Source of the DNA: Massariosphaeria phaeospora
Lineage: Eukaryota; Ascomycota; Dothideomycetes; Pleosporales
Direction of reading: 5' to 3'
DNA length: 64,000 bases
Assembly (NCBI GenBank): GCA_011032825.1
Contig: JAADJZ010000014.1
Location: forward strand, 620,001-684,000
Shown: piece by piece, positions 56,201 through 64,000 of the stretch
Layout: the number at the start of each line of letters is the position of its first letter
Position numbering within the stretch: the stretch's first letter is position 1
The notes under the pieces: generated by a model
Database searches by the model: none
Told to the model about the DNA's origin: nothing
What the model saw: only the letters and a program-made list of their open reading frames with translations
Made by a program: the position numbers and the translations under genes

Positions 56201-57770
56201 CCAGGTCTTCCGCAGTCCGGCATACGAGACGCGCAGTTTCTTGATCGCGATCGTAGAGCATGCGAACCCTATTGACCTTGTACAATTCTCTAGCTTGCTT
56301 CGGGATGTCGGACGCGGGGAAATTGAGCCCTTTGTAAAGATCCTTGGTTGCCCTAGGATCTACAAGTTCCGTGACCACCCGTCCATTAAACGCTTGGTCG
56401 AACTGATAGATCATTACTCGATGGAAACCTGTCAATTCTTTGACCACGCCCACCACCACCTTTAGAAATTGCTCGAGATTAGGGGCGCCTGCAAGCTGCT
56501 CTTGAACTTGTGCCATGATGTTGAAGACCTCCATAGCGGCAGCTTCGCCTTTCCTTTTCCTCGCGCTCCTGAGCACCCGCAAAGGCCTGCTCTTGACTTC
56601 AGTGGATTCCATAAAGTCATCGTTAGACGGATTGCTTTCCAGAGTATCAGCAGGCAGTTCAGGCGCGTCACCATTCGGGGGCACTAATGGGTATAGTTGA
56701 TCATCTTCGAGTTCGAACTCGCAGATGATCAGCCCCGGGTTAGCGTCATTCAAATGTATGGCGCACCAGAGTTTCCGCGACCTTGCGTTTGGTATCTTGA
56801 TGGACATGGTAAAAACCTCTGGGCCGTTCGTAGTGACATCGGCGTCCTCATCCTTGATGAAGTCGATGTGGTCTAAGAGGTTGTCTGCTTGTTCTTCAGA
56901 AAGGATGTCGGTAAAGCTTTCCAGAGCAAAGAGTTCCCTGGGAGAGCGCCCAATGATCCGCTTCACGTTCTCACTGACAATGCGAACGGGAAGACTACCA
57001 TTGCCACTTGAGTCTTCTTGCAGGGCTATGAGGAGGCCGAATCCTTGGATGGCACCAGGAATATGTATTGGCTCATCCTCGCAACGCTGGAGCGTATCTC
57101 CGTCCCTGCCGGTTATGATTGCATGACCTCCCTCTGTTACTATATGTTGGTGACGATGAGTGACCAAGGGTCCCAGTTCACCGGGGCTGTCGGCGGACTG
57201 GGCGGCATCTGGCGACAAGCTAGCACTTTGTTCTAAGGTCTCTTCTGAGTTGTTGGAGACAAGATCGTTGATAACGGACGACGGCATTGGTGAAGGTCTG
57301 CCTGTTGGGCTCTCGCTACGCGGTGGCGGCTTTATCGTAGTGGCTGCAGCCGTGGGCTCGTGAGCGAGTCCTCGTTGCGGTGTTTGCGATGATTGGGAAG
57401 CATTGGAGTTTAGTGAATGTCGTCGGGTACTCCCTGGATACCGAGCGTCACTTGGTCGCCTATAATGGTTGAAGTAATCGGGTTGGCTCCTCTGGGTCTG
57501 TGTCGACGTAGGATCTACTGAGACAACGCTGCGAACGGGAAATACTCGATCGGTTGTGGAGGGGCTCATAGCTGCCATGCCGTCCGAGGGAGACATTACT
57601 GAAGTGTACAGACTAGGGCGGGAGGCCGACGCCCTCGAGTCGGCCTCGGCTGACGGCGACCATAGCTGCCCACCTCGAGTCGGTATCGGCACTGGAGTCG
57701 TGCTTTCGGTTGAGTCGTCGGAGAAGGGGGACGGGTTACCGTCGGAAGATTGCTGCGGTGGTTGAGACAT
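53208..57770 (-). CDS. fphA: fungal phytochrome: hybrid histidine kinase with response regulator
   Basis: Two exons (53808-57770, 53208-53753) around a 54-nt intron give 1502 residues. Order: a Ser/Pro-rich N-terminus (1-220); a PAS domain with the bilin Cys at about 230 (LQRCEDEPIHIPGAIQGFG); GAF (PASDIPKQARELY); PHY with the tongue motif PRKSF; HisKA (NSAHEVRTPLNAI); HATPase (DQRRVRQAISNITANAI, DTGIGMN, GLGLAVV); a ~240-residue Ser-rich linker; and REC (AEDDPVN, acceptor Asp in ILMDMQMP, LKPI), split by the intron just before MPIVDG. Fungal phytochromes bind biliverdin, sense red/far-red light and signal through the HOG/Ypd1 relay. All kinase and receiver residues look intact. The C-terminal tail after REC is disordered. 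The start is the only upstream ATG. Confidence 0.97.
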
Positions 57771-59334
57771 GTCGGCACAACTGCGACTTTTCCGCGCCGC
57801 GGGCGACTGTCGAGATCAGAATTTGTACGAAAGGCCGCGGGGTCGCAGAGGCTGGAGGAGCTCGGATGATGCACGAGGCGCCGCTGGCCGTGGCGAAGGG
57901 CTGTCCAGAGGCAGTCGCCGGGAGCGCGCTCGCTCAAGCTGCAGCCAACATGGAGGGTGTGGTTGCGTATGATGTGGCTCTGTCTGGGGCAGAGCACAGG
58001 TTGTCTAGCATTCACTGAGATGGACGCAACCCGCGTATACTGGCTACACGCAAGGCGACAGGTGCTTGTGCAAGGTCGAACTGGGCCAGTGGTGGCGGGA
58101 GGAGATTCGAGATGCAGCGGGCTCGAGCTCTCGGGCGCGGGCGCGGGCGCGGGATGGGGTGGGAGCGTGATCGTCCAAGGTAGGTTGTGCTTGTATGGCT
58201 GAAGGAGCAGTCAAGGGCGACACATGGCACGAGGGGGTCAGAGGCAACGGGGAGAAAATCACAAGGGCGGTCCGGCGAGCAGCCCGCTAAGCACAGTTCT
58301 CGGTGGACTCATGGCAACCGGTGGGAGGTGGGAGGTGGGAGGTGGGAGGTGAGAGGTGAGAGGTGAGAGGTGAGAGGTGAAAGGTGGAGGGTGGAGGGTC
58401 AGGGTCCACCAGTGCGGGCCAGAAGTCGCCCAGGCGCTGGTGGTGTGGCTCGATGGGCATTGGGCAGAAACTTCCACGGTGGTCGATCTGCCACTCCACT
58501 GCGCACGCCGGCATCGAGCCTAGGACGGTTTTCTGTTCTGCGCTGCATTAATATCCACCTGCGCCCGGCGTGGTGAAGGCGCGTGGTGGGCGAGGCCGGC
58601 TGCGACCGTCGACGAGCACATGTCTGGGCTGCAGCTGGGCATGTATCAGCAGATGCATCTCCGTGGTGCAGTGGCGGCCGGGAATAGGGCCACTGCATGC
58701 ATCTATGCGAAAGTGAGACGACGGCATGGCAATTGAGAATGCGCTGCGGAGCCTGGCGTCAACCTCCGGCCGACGACCCAATCTACATACTCGTAGTACA
58801 GGATGGTTCCGGTGCCGGTGCCGGTCAAACACGGCCGCCATGCGCTGCCACTCGCAGGTCGAGCAAAGTTAGAATAGATAGCTACCTGTCCTGTTACTCT
58901 TGTATTACGTACCTAGGCAGACTTCGGGTGGTACTCGGTATTGCCAGTTGCTTTCTTGCTCTGGATAATGCCAAGCCTGCTGTTGGGCCCATGGTGAACA
59001 CGGGTGGAATTAGGACTACGCACTCACGCTGTGCTCGCTTTGATATCTAGCTCTCCAACCCCTCGTCATTTTTGCACCCATCACTGCAGTCATTCACCCC
59101 TCGATTCCCGCGGATGGCGCAGTCGTGGCCGGGAAACGCGGCGCCATGTGCATCGGACAAGATCGATCTCTGGGGAAGCGGGGGGCCAATCGCGCCTGCC
59201 CTGTTCGCTACAACTGACAACGGTACCACACCCTTGACGTTGTGACCACCGCCCGACCCTGGACATCTCCTCTTCCTCTGCACAGTGCACACGCCCTCTG
59301 CACGCTAAACTACGCCATCGCCGTCGCCATCCTC
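57771..59334. other. divergent intergenic region, no gene supported
   Basis: The promoter region of the phytochrome (minus) and the flavoprotein-ankyrin gene (plus), about 1.6 kb. It contains a heptamer repeat and GCGGGC-rich runs (58130-58155). Open frames overlap on both strands. Confidence 0.6.
58319..58400 (+). repeat. heptanucleotide minisatellite (GGTGGGA / GGTGAGA)
   Basis: Four to five GGTGGGA units followed by several GGTGAGA units, then GGTGAAA and GGTGGAG variants. It lies about 550 bp upstream of the phytochrome start. Confidence 0.9.
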
Positions 59335-61059
59335 ATGCCGGCCGACCACCTCAAGCACTCCCGCTCGCTCCACGTCCTCCTCGCCGTCCCCGACCCCTCC
59401 TTCCACAAGTTCGGCTACTCGATCGCCTACCGTCTGCAGCGCCTCGACCATGTCTCGCTCAACGTCGTGGCCAGCCACGAGAACGCGCGCGTGCAAGTGC
59501 CCTCGACCGTCAGCAACGTCTGGTTCAACTACGACACCGAGCAAAAGGACTGCACCGACATGATTGCCGCACGGGTGGCGGAACTGTGCTCTTGGGCGGA
59601 CCTGCTGGTCCTCGCCCCCTTCGATGCCGAGAACATTGCCCGAATGCTGCACGGCTTCACCTCCAACATCTATTTGCAGATTATCCGCAGCTGGGATGTG
59701 TCAAAGAAAATCATGCTCATCCCGGCCATGTCGACCCTCATGTGGGAGAACCCCATGTCCAAGAAGCAGATGAGCAAGATCCGCCGCAAATGGAATTGGA
59801 TCCGCGTACTTTCTCCGCTGCTCTGGAACTTCGATACTGGAGACAAGAAATACCAGGCGTGGGAAGGGCACGAGGCATTCAACGATTCGATCCAGACACA
59901 GGTTGATCTGATGGCCGTGGGCGACCGTACAATCGCCTTACCCGTGGCGCCTATGCCATCGCTCTCCCCTACCAGGCGCAAAGGTCCCCGTCTGCCGCCG
60001 GAGCTGTGGTCCATGATTTTAGAATTCACACGGGACTGGGAACTGGCCACAACACTCAACGTCCACACAAGCCTCGCTATACCCCAACAGTGGCGACAAT
60101 CCGCAAGCGAAGAGGGCCCAAAGACGCCCATGCAGAGGCTAGAATGGGCACTGCTCACAACTCCCTACGCCGAAATCAAATCTTTCCTCGACCTAGAAAT
60201 GCCAACCCGCATCTCTCGCCTCTCGATCGAACTCATCATGCGCTTCGGCATGGTCCCCGTGCTCGCCCATCTCGAAAAGACCCACAAAGACCTGTTCTGG
60301 GGCACATTCGGGCACGCCTTCCTCCCGCACAAAGCCTCCGTCTTCGGCAAAACCGAGATCCTAGAGTACTGGCGGACATCACCCACGTTTCTGACCAAAG
60401 AATACTCCGCTGAAGCCCTCGACAACGCTAGCCGCACTGGCTCCGTCCACGCGCTCGACTGGTGGTACAACTCGGGCCTGCCCCTCAAATACACCGAAGC
60501 CGCCCTCGAACAAGCAAGTTCGCAAGGCCACATCCAGGTTCTGGCCTGGTGGCAAGACCACAGCACCTACCGCCGCTCCACGCCACCCCCCTCGCCCGGC
60601 GAACCTCCCTCAGGCCCCCACACCCCCTACCGCGACCCGCTCAAACTCAAAGTCGGCAAATCCATCACCTACGCCACGCAGTCAGGCTGCCTCCCCGCCA
60701 TCCACTTCTGGGTAACATCCGGCATCCCCTTCTCGCACGAAGACACAGTCGCGCGCCTCGCCTCCACACATGGCCACACGCACATCCTCGACTACTGGCG
60801 CAAGCTGCGCGGCGAGAAGATGCTGTTCGACACCCAGGTACTGGTCGGCCCGACCAAGATGGGGCACGCCAATGTCCTCGAGTGGTGGAAGCGCAGCGGC
60901 CTGCGCGTCGAGTACAAGACGTGTCTGATTGAGGAGGCGCTGGAGGACGGCGTCGAGGGCGACATGGGCGAGAGCGTGAGGAAGTGGTGGGCGAGGAATG
61001 GCCTGAATTTGGGGGTCGGGACCAGTGAGTGGATGAGGGTCAAGGTGTTGGGTTCGTGA
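59335..61059 (+). CDS. flavoprotein (PPCDC/HFCD-like) domain fused to ankyrin-like repeats
   Basis: An intronless frame of 574 residues from ATG 59335; the frame is open further up but only from GTG. Residues ~10-215 match the HFCD flavoprotein fold: SLHVLLAVPDPSFHKFGYSI, WADLLVLAPFDAENIARMLHG, and MLIPAMSTLMWENPMSKKQ. That last block is the PAMNxxMWxxP motif of phosphopantothenoylcysteine decarboxylase and Hal3. A LPPELWSMILEF block (~residues 220-240) is F-box-like. The second half has ~35-residue ankyrin-like units, each with A-x2-ASxxGH..VL.WW (ALDNASRTGSVHALDWW and so on). The decarboxylase His and the PAMN Asn are replaced (Val and Ser), so catalysis is doubtful and an FMN-binding scaffold is more likely. 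Confidence 0.85.
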   Translation: MPADHLKHSRSLHVLLAVPDPSFHKFGYSIAYRLQRLDHVSLNVVASHENARVQVPSTVSNVWFNYDTEQKDCTDMIAARVAELCSWADLLVLAPFDAENIARMLHGFTSNIYLQIIRSWDVSKKIMLIPAMSTLMWENPMSKKQMSKIRRKWNWIRVLSPLLWNFDTGDKKYQAWEGHEAFNDSIQTQVDLMAVGDRTIALPVAPMPSLSPTRRKGPRLPPELWSMILEFTRDWELATTLNVHTSLAIPQQWRQSASEEGPKTPMQRLEWALLTTPYAEIKSFLDLEMPTRISRLSIELIMRFGMVPVLAHLEKTHKDLFWGTFGHAFLPHKASVFGKTEILEYWRTSPTFLTKEYSAEALDNASRTGSVHALDWWYNSGLPLKYTEAALEQASSQGHIQVLAWWQDHSTYRRSTPPPSPGEPPSGPHTPYRDPLKLKVGKSITYATQSGCLPAIHFWVTSGIPFSHEDTVARLASTHGHTHILDYWRKLRGEKMLFDTQVLVGPTKMGHANVLEWWKRSGLRVEYKTCLIEEALEDGVEGDMGESVRKWWARNGLNLGVGTSEWMRVKVLGS

Positions 61060-61590
61060 GGCCGACGTGGGTAGGGTTGGGTAGGATAAGGAAAAATTGC
61101 ATGGGATAGGGGTTATGGCGTTTGGAGCTTCGGACGTCTCATTGCTTGCATGTAGTGCCATGGACATCCTTGGACCAGTATAGATACGCACTAGCATGAA
61201 AAACTCACACTGACTTTCTGTTATTGAATCATCTTACGTCTCGAGCGTCAGGTTCGTGGACAATCGGAAAAACTGCAACGTTCGCGGACGATTTATCAGG
61301 GCCGAAAACGGAAAGGGAGTCTATTTGAAAGAAAAAAGCCATCAGTTCGAAAACTATTCATCTATCCCCGCATCCGAAGACACAGACACCGAGAAAGCCC
61401 CTTCATCAGAGATCACAGCAAAAAAAGGGCGATCTGTACATGTACGCCACACCACCCAATCCCATCATCTCGTGCCCGCGGCCATGCAGCCCCTCCGAAC
61501 GTGGCTCCCGCCCATCCTCGTGCTCTTGGGTCCAAAGTATGCCCCACACATAACCGGTATATTGATCTGTCTACGCGCAGCGCCCGGACC
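61060..61590. other. convergent intergenic, no gene supported
   Basis: Between the 3' ends of the flavoprotein-ankyrin gene and the cytochrome b5 gene. A plus frame (61256-61627) overlaps the cytochrome b5 3' end and has no domain. Confidence 0.6.
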
Positions 61591-62348
61591 TCAGTGGCTC
61601 TCCTGCGACGACTGCAGATACTTGTAGGCGCCGAAAGCGAGGACGCCGCCGATGAGGATGACGGCGTACAGGGCTACGCCTGAGGAGGCGCCGTCGGACG
61701 TTGTGGCGGCGGTGGGGCCGCCGTAAGACTTAGGCTTAGGGTCACCCTCCTGGAGCGTCGTCGTCAGTACCTTGTGGAAAAAACGGCGGAAAAAACGACA
61801 CTTGGCTTGCAGAGTTGGGAAAGCGGAACCGTTCCGAGGGCCTCGGCGGAATTCGGAGGCGGCACGGCTCGCGGAAGCAAAGAAACGGGACTGCGAATTA
61901 GGGGGAGAGGGAGAGGGTAGAGTATACCTGTCGCTTCAGCTTCCCTACAAGCATGCCATCGAGGATCTCGCGCGCCTCGTCCGAGTGGCCGACATCCTCG
62001 AAGGCCTCGGTAGCATCCTGACCGCCTACATCGAGCAGCACTTCCTCACCGCCCCTACACAACAGCGCACATTAGCAAACCACGTCCTATGCCTATGCTC
62101 ACCCGCGACAGCCCCATAGAAGTATTGCGCGTGTAGCGGTCGTCGAATCGGGGATTACCCAATCCGGTTGCGCGCCCTCTTCAGTGGGAGCTGCGCCAGG
62201 CGGGGACAGGAGATGTTGAGGGGGCCACGTACGGGTGCTCGTCGACGAAACTCGAGGCATTGTAGACTTTGTCGTGGACGACGAGGAAGAGGTCCTTCTT
62301 GGAAACGTGCTCCGAGACGTCCGCGTATGTGAATTCTTGGTCGGCCAT
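61591..62348 (-). CDS. cyb5: cytochrome b5, tail-anchored
   Basis: Three exons (62233-62348, 61928-62054, 61591-61749) join in phase to 133 residues. The start [20 protein letters not shown] leads into the heme core: [11 protein letters not shown] joined at the intron to [16 protein letters not shown], then [15 protein letters not shown]. The two axial His are in HPGG and GHS. A Gly/Pro-rich linker follows, then a C-terminal membrane anchor ([20 protein letters not shown]) and a short polar tail. It donates electrons at the ER to desaturases and P450s. The introns are both 178 nt, longer than others in the window, with a TACTGAC branch in the second. Length and domain order match the family. 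Confidence 0.93.
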
Positions 62349-63108
62349 TGTTGTTCCTAGGGGTGGTGGGACACTCGGGGGAGCTGCGGGTGATACGAAG
62401 GTTGTGAGGGTGATTGCGGCGGTGGGAGGAGGAGGAGCGGAGCTGGAAGTTTAAACAACCAAGAGGTGAGAGGCTGACGGAGGCCCGGAAGCGCGGTTGC
62501 GACGGATGATGTGAGGCGAGAAGGGTAGGGTTGTAGGCCGAGCGAGAATGGACAAGAAGTTCGTGATGGTTTCCTCGGATATCAAATCACTCGGCGCCGA
62601 TTGGTCTCCGGGCTCGACCCGGCCTGATCCGGTAAGAAGACCCTGGGCCGAACTTCAATTGACATATGGCGGGGCGGGGCACTTTGCAGTTCAGCAGGCA
62701 AGTGAAGCAGTGGGTTCCAAAGATAAACAGGAATTTTCTTATTACAGCTTTTATCCTTTGCTAGACCCGATTCCATACATCTCACGATATGTCGCTCATG
62801 CCACATGCTCCTCGGGTCCCCACTTTTTACCTACATCGGATAACTTGCACCGCAATCGCATGCTGGAAAGCTACCTGTCCATTGTTAGATTATCTTTAAG
62901 TGGAAGTACTCCGCTTTGCACTAGCAGACACTTCAACTTCACCACATGTGGGGCAAGTCGAGGTCGTGGCATGGAGGGGGAGGGGTACCATGCCGACATT
63001 AACGACTACCAAACCCCAACTGTGATCGGACAACGAGAGAGCATTGATGAACGTCTGAGGGTATCTTTATTTGTTTGCCGCACCTGTGAGCATGTCTAGC
63101 GGCTTGCC
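62349..63108. other. intergenic, one weak open frame
   Basis: An ATG frame at 62548-63099 (183 residues, plus strand) has no recognisable domain, ordinary composition and no splice context. It lies between the cytochrome b5 promoter and the 3' end of enp2, so it could be chance. Confidence that it is a gene is about 0.2. Confidence 0.5.
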
Positions 63109-64000
63109 TCACATACTCCTAAACACATTCCCGCTCGCACTACGCCTGTCCTTTTTCCGATCGTGCTTCTGTCCGTCTGAAGTAGGCTTCTTCTGTCTTC
63201 GCTCGGGCGCGAACGTAATCTCCCTCTCCCCTACGACAGTCGTAGTACTGCTGCCCGGCGTCTTCTGATTCCTGTCATTGAGCTTCGACACCCGGGTTCC
63301 GAAGGTCTTGTCACGAATGCGTTGAGGCTTTCTATCAGACGTTGAAACGACCATCTGAGGCCCTTTTTGTTTGTTGTGGCCAGCCTTTTTGTAGGACACT
63401 GATGAAACGCGGCCGTCGTCTTTAGCTGTCTCTTTTCTGACAGGTCGCACTCGTTCGGTATCGCTTCCTGAGGATGACTCATCTGAAGATCCCTTGCGAG
63501 ATTCCAATTCTTCTTGCTCGGCGGCTGTAAGGCCCTTGGGGAGCCTGGTGCTTGGATTGATAGCTTGAAACTCGTGCGATGCCTCATCGACTTCGAAGTC
63601 CTCGTCTTCGAACAATCTCGCGAACCGGGGATCGCTGAGGACACCTCCGGCTCGCTTAGGTGCTCCGACCTCTCCTTCGATATCTCCGTTTGTTGGGGCT
63701 TGATCCACATCGACCATGTCATCGTCGCCGCCTTTTTGTAGCACTTTTCGAGCTCTCCGCCTCTCACTCTTCTCTTCTCGCTCAAGTATCTTCTCTGCGA
63801 GTTTTCTATTGACCTTGACAGCCACCTTCTTATTACCACGGATTCTGCTTTCTCGCTCTTTGTTTATCTTTGCCTGTATACTCTTCGCCCGCTGTTCTTG
63901 CCAGAGATCTGGGTTCGAAATGAGTCGTGCTTCTTCGTAGAGTTTCTGTGCTACAAAGTAGCCGTGCATATATGGTCTCAGTAACCCAGTCTTGCCAACC
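63109..64000 (-). CDS. enp2: nucleolar protein Enp2/NOL10, C-terminal part (5' end outside the window)
   Basis: The frame is open to the window edge on the minus strand. It begins VGKTGLLRPYMHGYFVAQKL, where LLRPYMHGYF is the hallmark of Enp2/NOL10 after its WD40 propeller. A long charged helix (QEQRAKSIQAKINKERESRI) follows, then the NUC153 domain (LSDPRFARLFEDEDFEVDEA). The tail is Lys/Arg/Ser-rich with several nucleolar-type basic runs (RRQKKPTSDGQKHDRKKDRR) and ends NVFRSM. Enp2 is part of the small-subunit processome in the nucleolus, needed for 18S rRNA maturation. The N-terminal propeller lies beyond position 64000. Confidence 0.93.
   Translation of the reverse strand, partial: VGKTGLLRPYMHGYFVAQKLYEEARLISNPDLWQEQRAKSIQAKINKERESRIRGNKKVAVKVNRKLAEKILEREEKSERRRARKVLQKGGDDDMVDVDQAPTNGDIEGEVGAPKRAGGVLSDPRFARLFEDEDFEVDEASHEFQAINPSTRLPKGLTAAEQEELESRKGSSDESSSGSDTERVRPVRKETAKDDGRVSSVSYKKAGHNKQKGPQMVVSTSDRKPQRIRDKTFGTRVSKLNDRNQKTPGSSTTTVVGEREITFAPERRQKKPTSDGQKHDRKKDRRSASGNVFRSM

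Noticed and set aside
61750..62232. The two 178-nt cytochrome b5 introns as introner copies
   Set aside because: Equal length is a coincidence; the sequences are unrelated apart from splice signals.
62548..63099. 183-residue ATG frame between cyb5 and enp2
   Set aside because: No domain and no conservation clue; it would occupy the cyb5 promoter. Noted but not called.

Overview
The window is nuclear DNA of a filamentous ascomycete (Pezizomycotina). I lean towards Dothideomycetes, but nothing here proves the class. The evidence is a set of genes with short GT..AG introns (48-92 nt, with CTAAC/CTGAC-like branch points), a biliverdin-type hybrid phytochrome, a GPI-anchored GH76 protein and a spliceosomal U6 gene with fungal sequence. 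There is no CRISPR array, no bacterial operon structure and no intact transposase.

Layout. Genes are sparse in the left half and dense in the right half. From 1 to 7.4 kb there is the 3' end of a membrane protein gene, a spliced MYND zinc-finger gene and one intronless conserved-looking gene. From 7.4 to 14.2 kb there is little beyond repeat relics, including two foldback structures. A cytochrome P450 (14.26-16.05 kb) follows, bracketed by two diverged copies of the same repeat. A U6 snRNA gene lies at 17.1-17.2 kb on the minus strand.

From 18 to 31.6 kb no ordinary protein gene can be supported. This stretch holds families of diverged repeats that, read on the minus strand, look like spliceosomal introns: GTAAGT/GTACGT donors, GCTAAC branch sites and CAG acceptors. 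They are separated by very short, unrelated exon-like pieces. One family (25.7-27.6 kb) carries C/D-box-snoRNA-like elements, and the best of them has a 10-nt guide complementary to the U6 ACAGAG region. A second family carries a hairpin with compensatory changes whose wobble pairs make sense only on the minus strand. I regard this as the most interesting part of the window: a candidate minus-strand multi-intron ncRNA host array close to U6.

From 32.6 kb onward come a 1525-aa coiled-coil protein (six exons), a small single-pass membrane protein, a short one-TM protein, a mitochondrial 2-oxoglutarate/malate-type carrier, an F-box-like family protein, the SUMO ligase Nse2/Mms21, a GH76 (Dfg5/Dcw1-like) protein lacking the usual acidic pair, a fungal phytochrome histidine kinase, a flavoprotein-ankyrin-like fusion, cytochrome b5, and the C-terminal part of the nucleolar protein Enp2/NOL10.

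The protein genes do not form an obvious pathway; most are housekeeping or signalling genes. The P450 stands alone with no other biosynthetic gene nearby. Exon boundaries were placed by hand from splice signals and frame; no transcript data were available.
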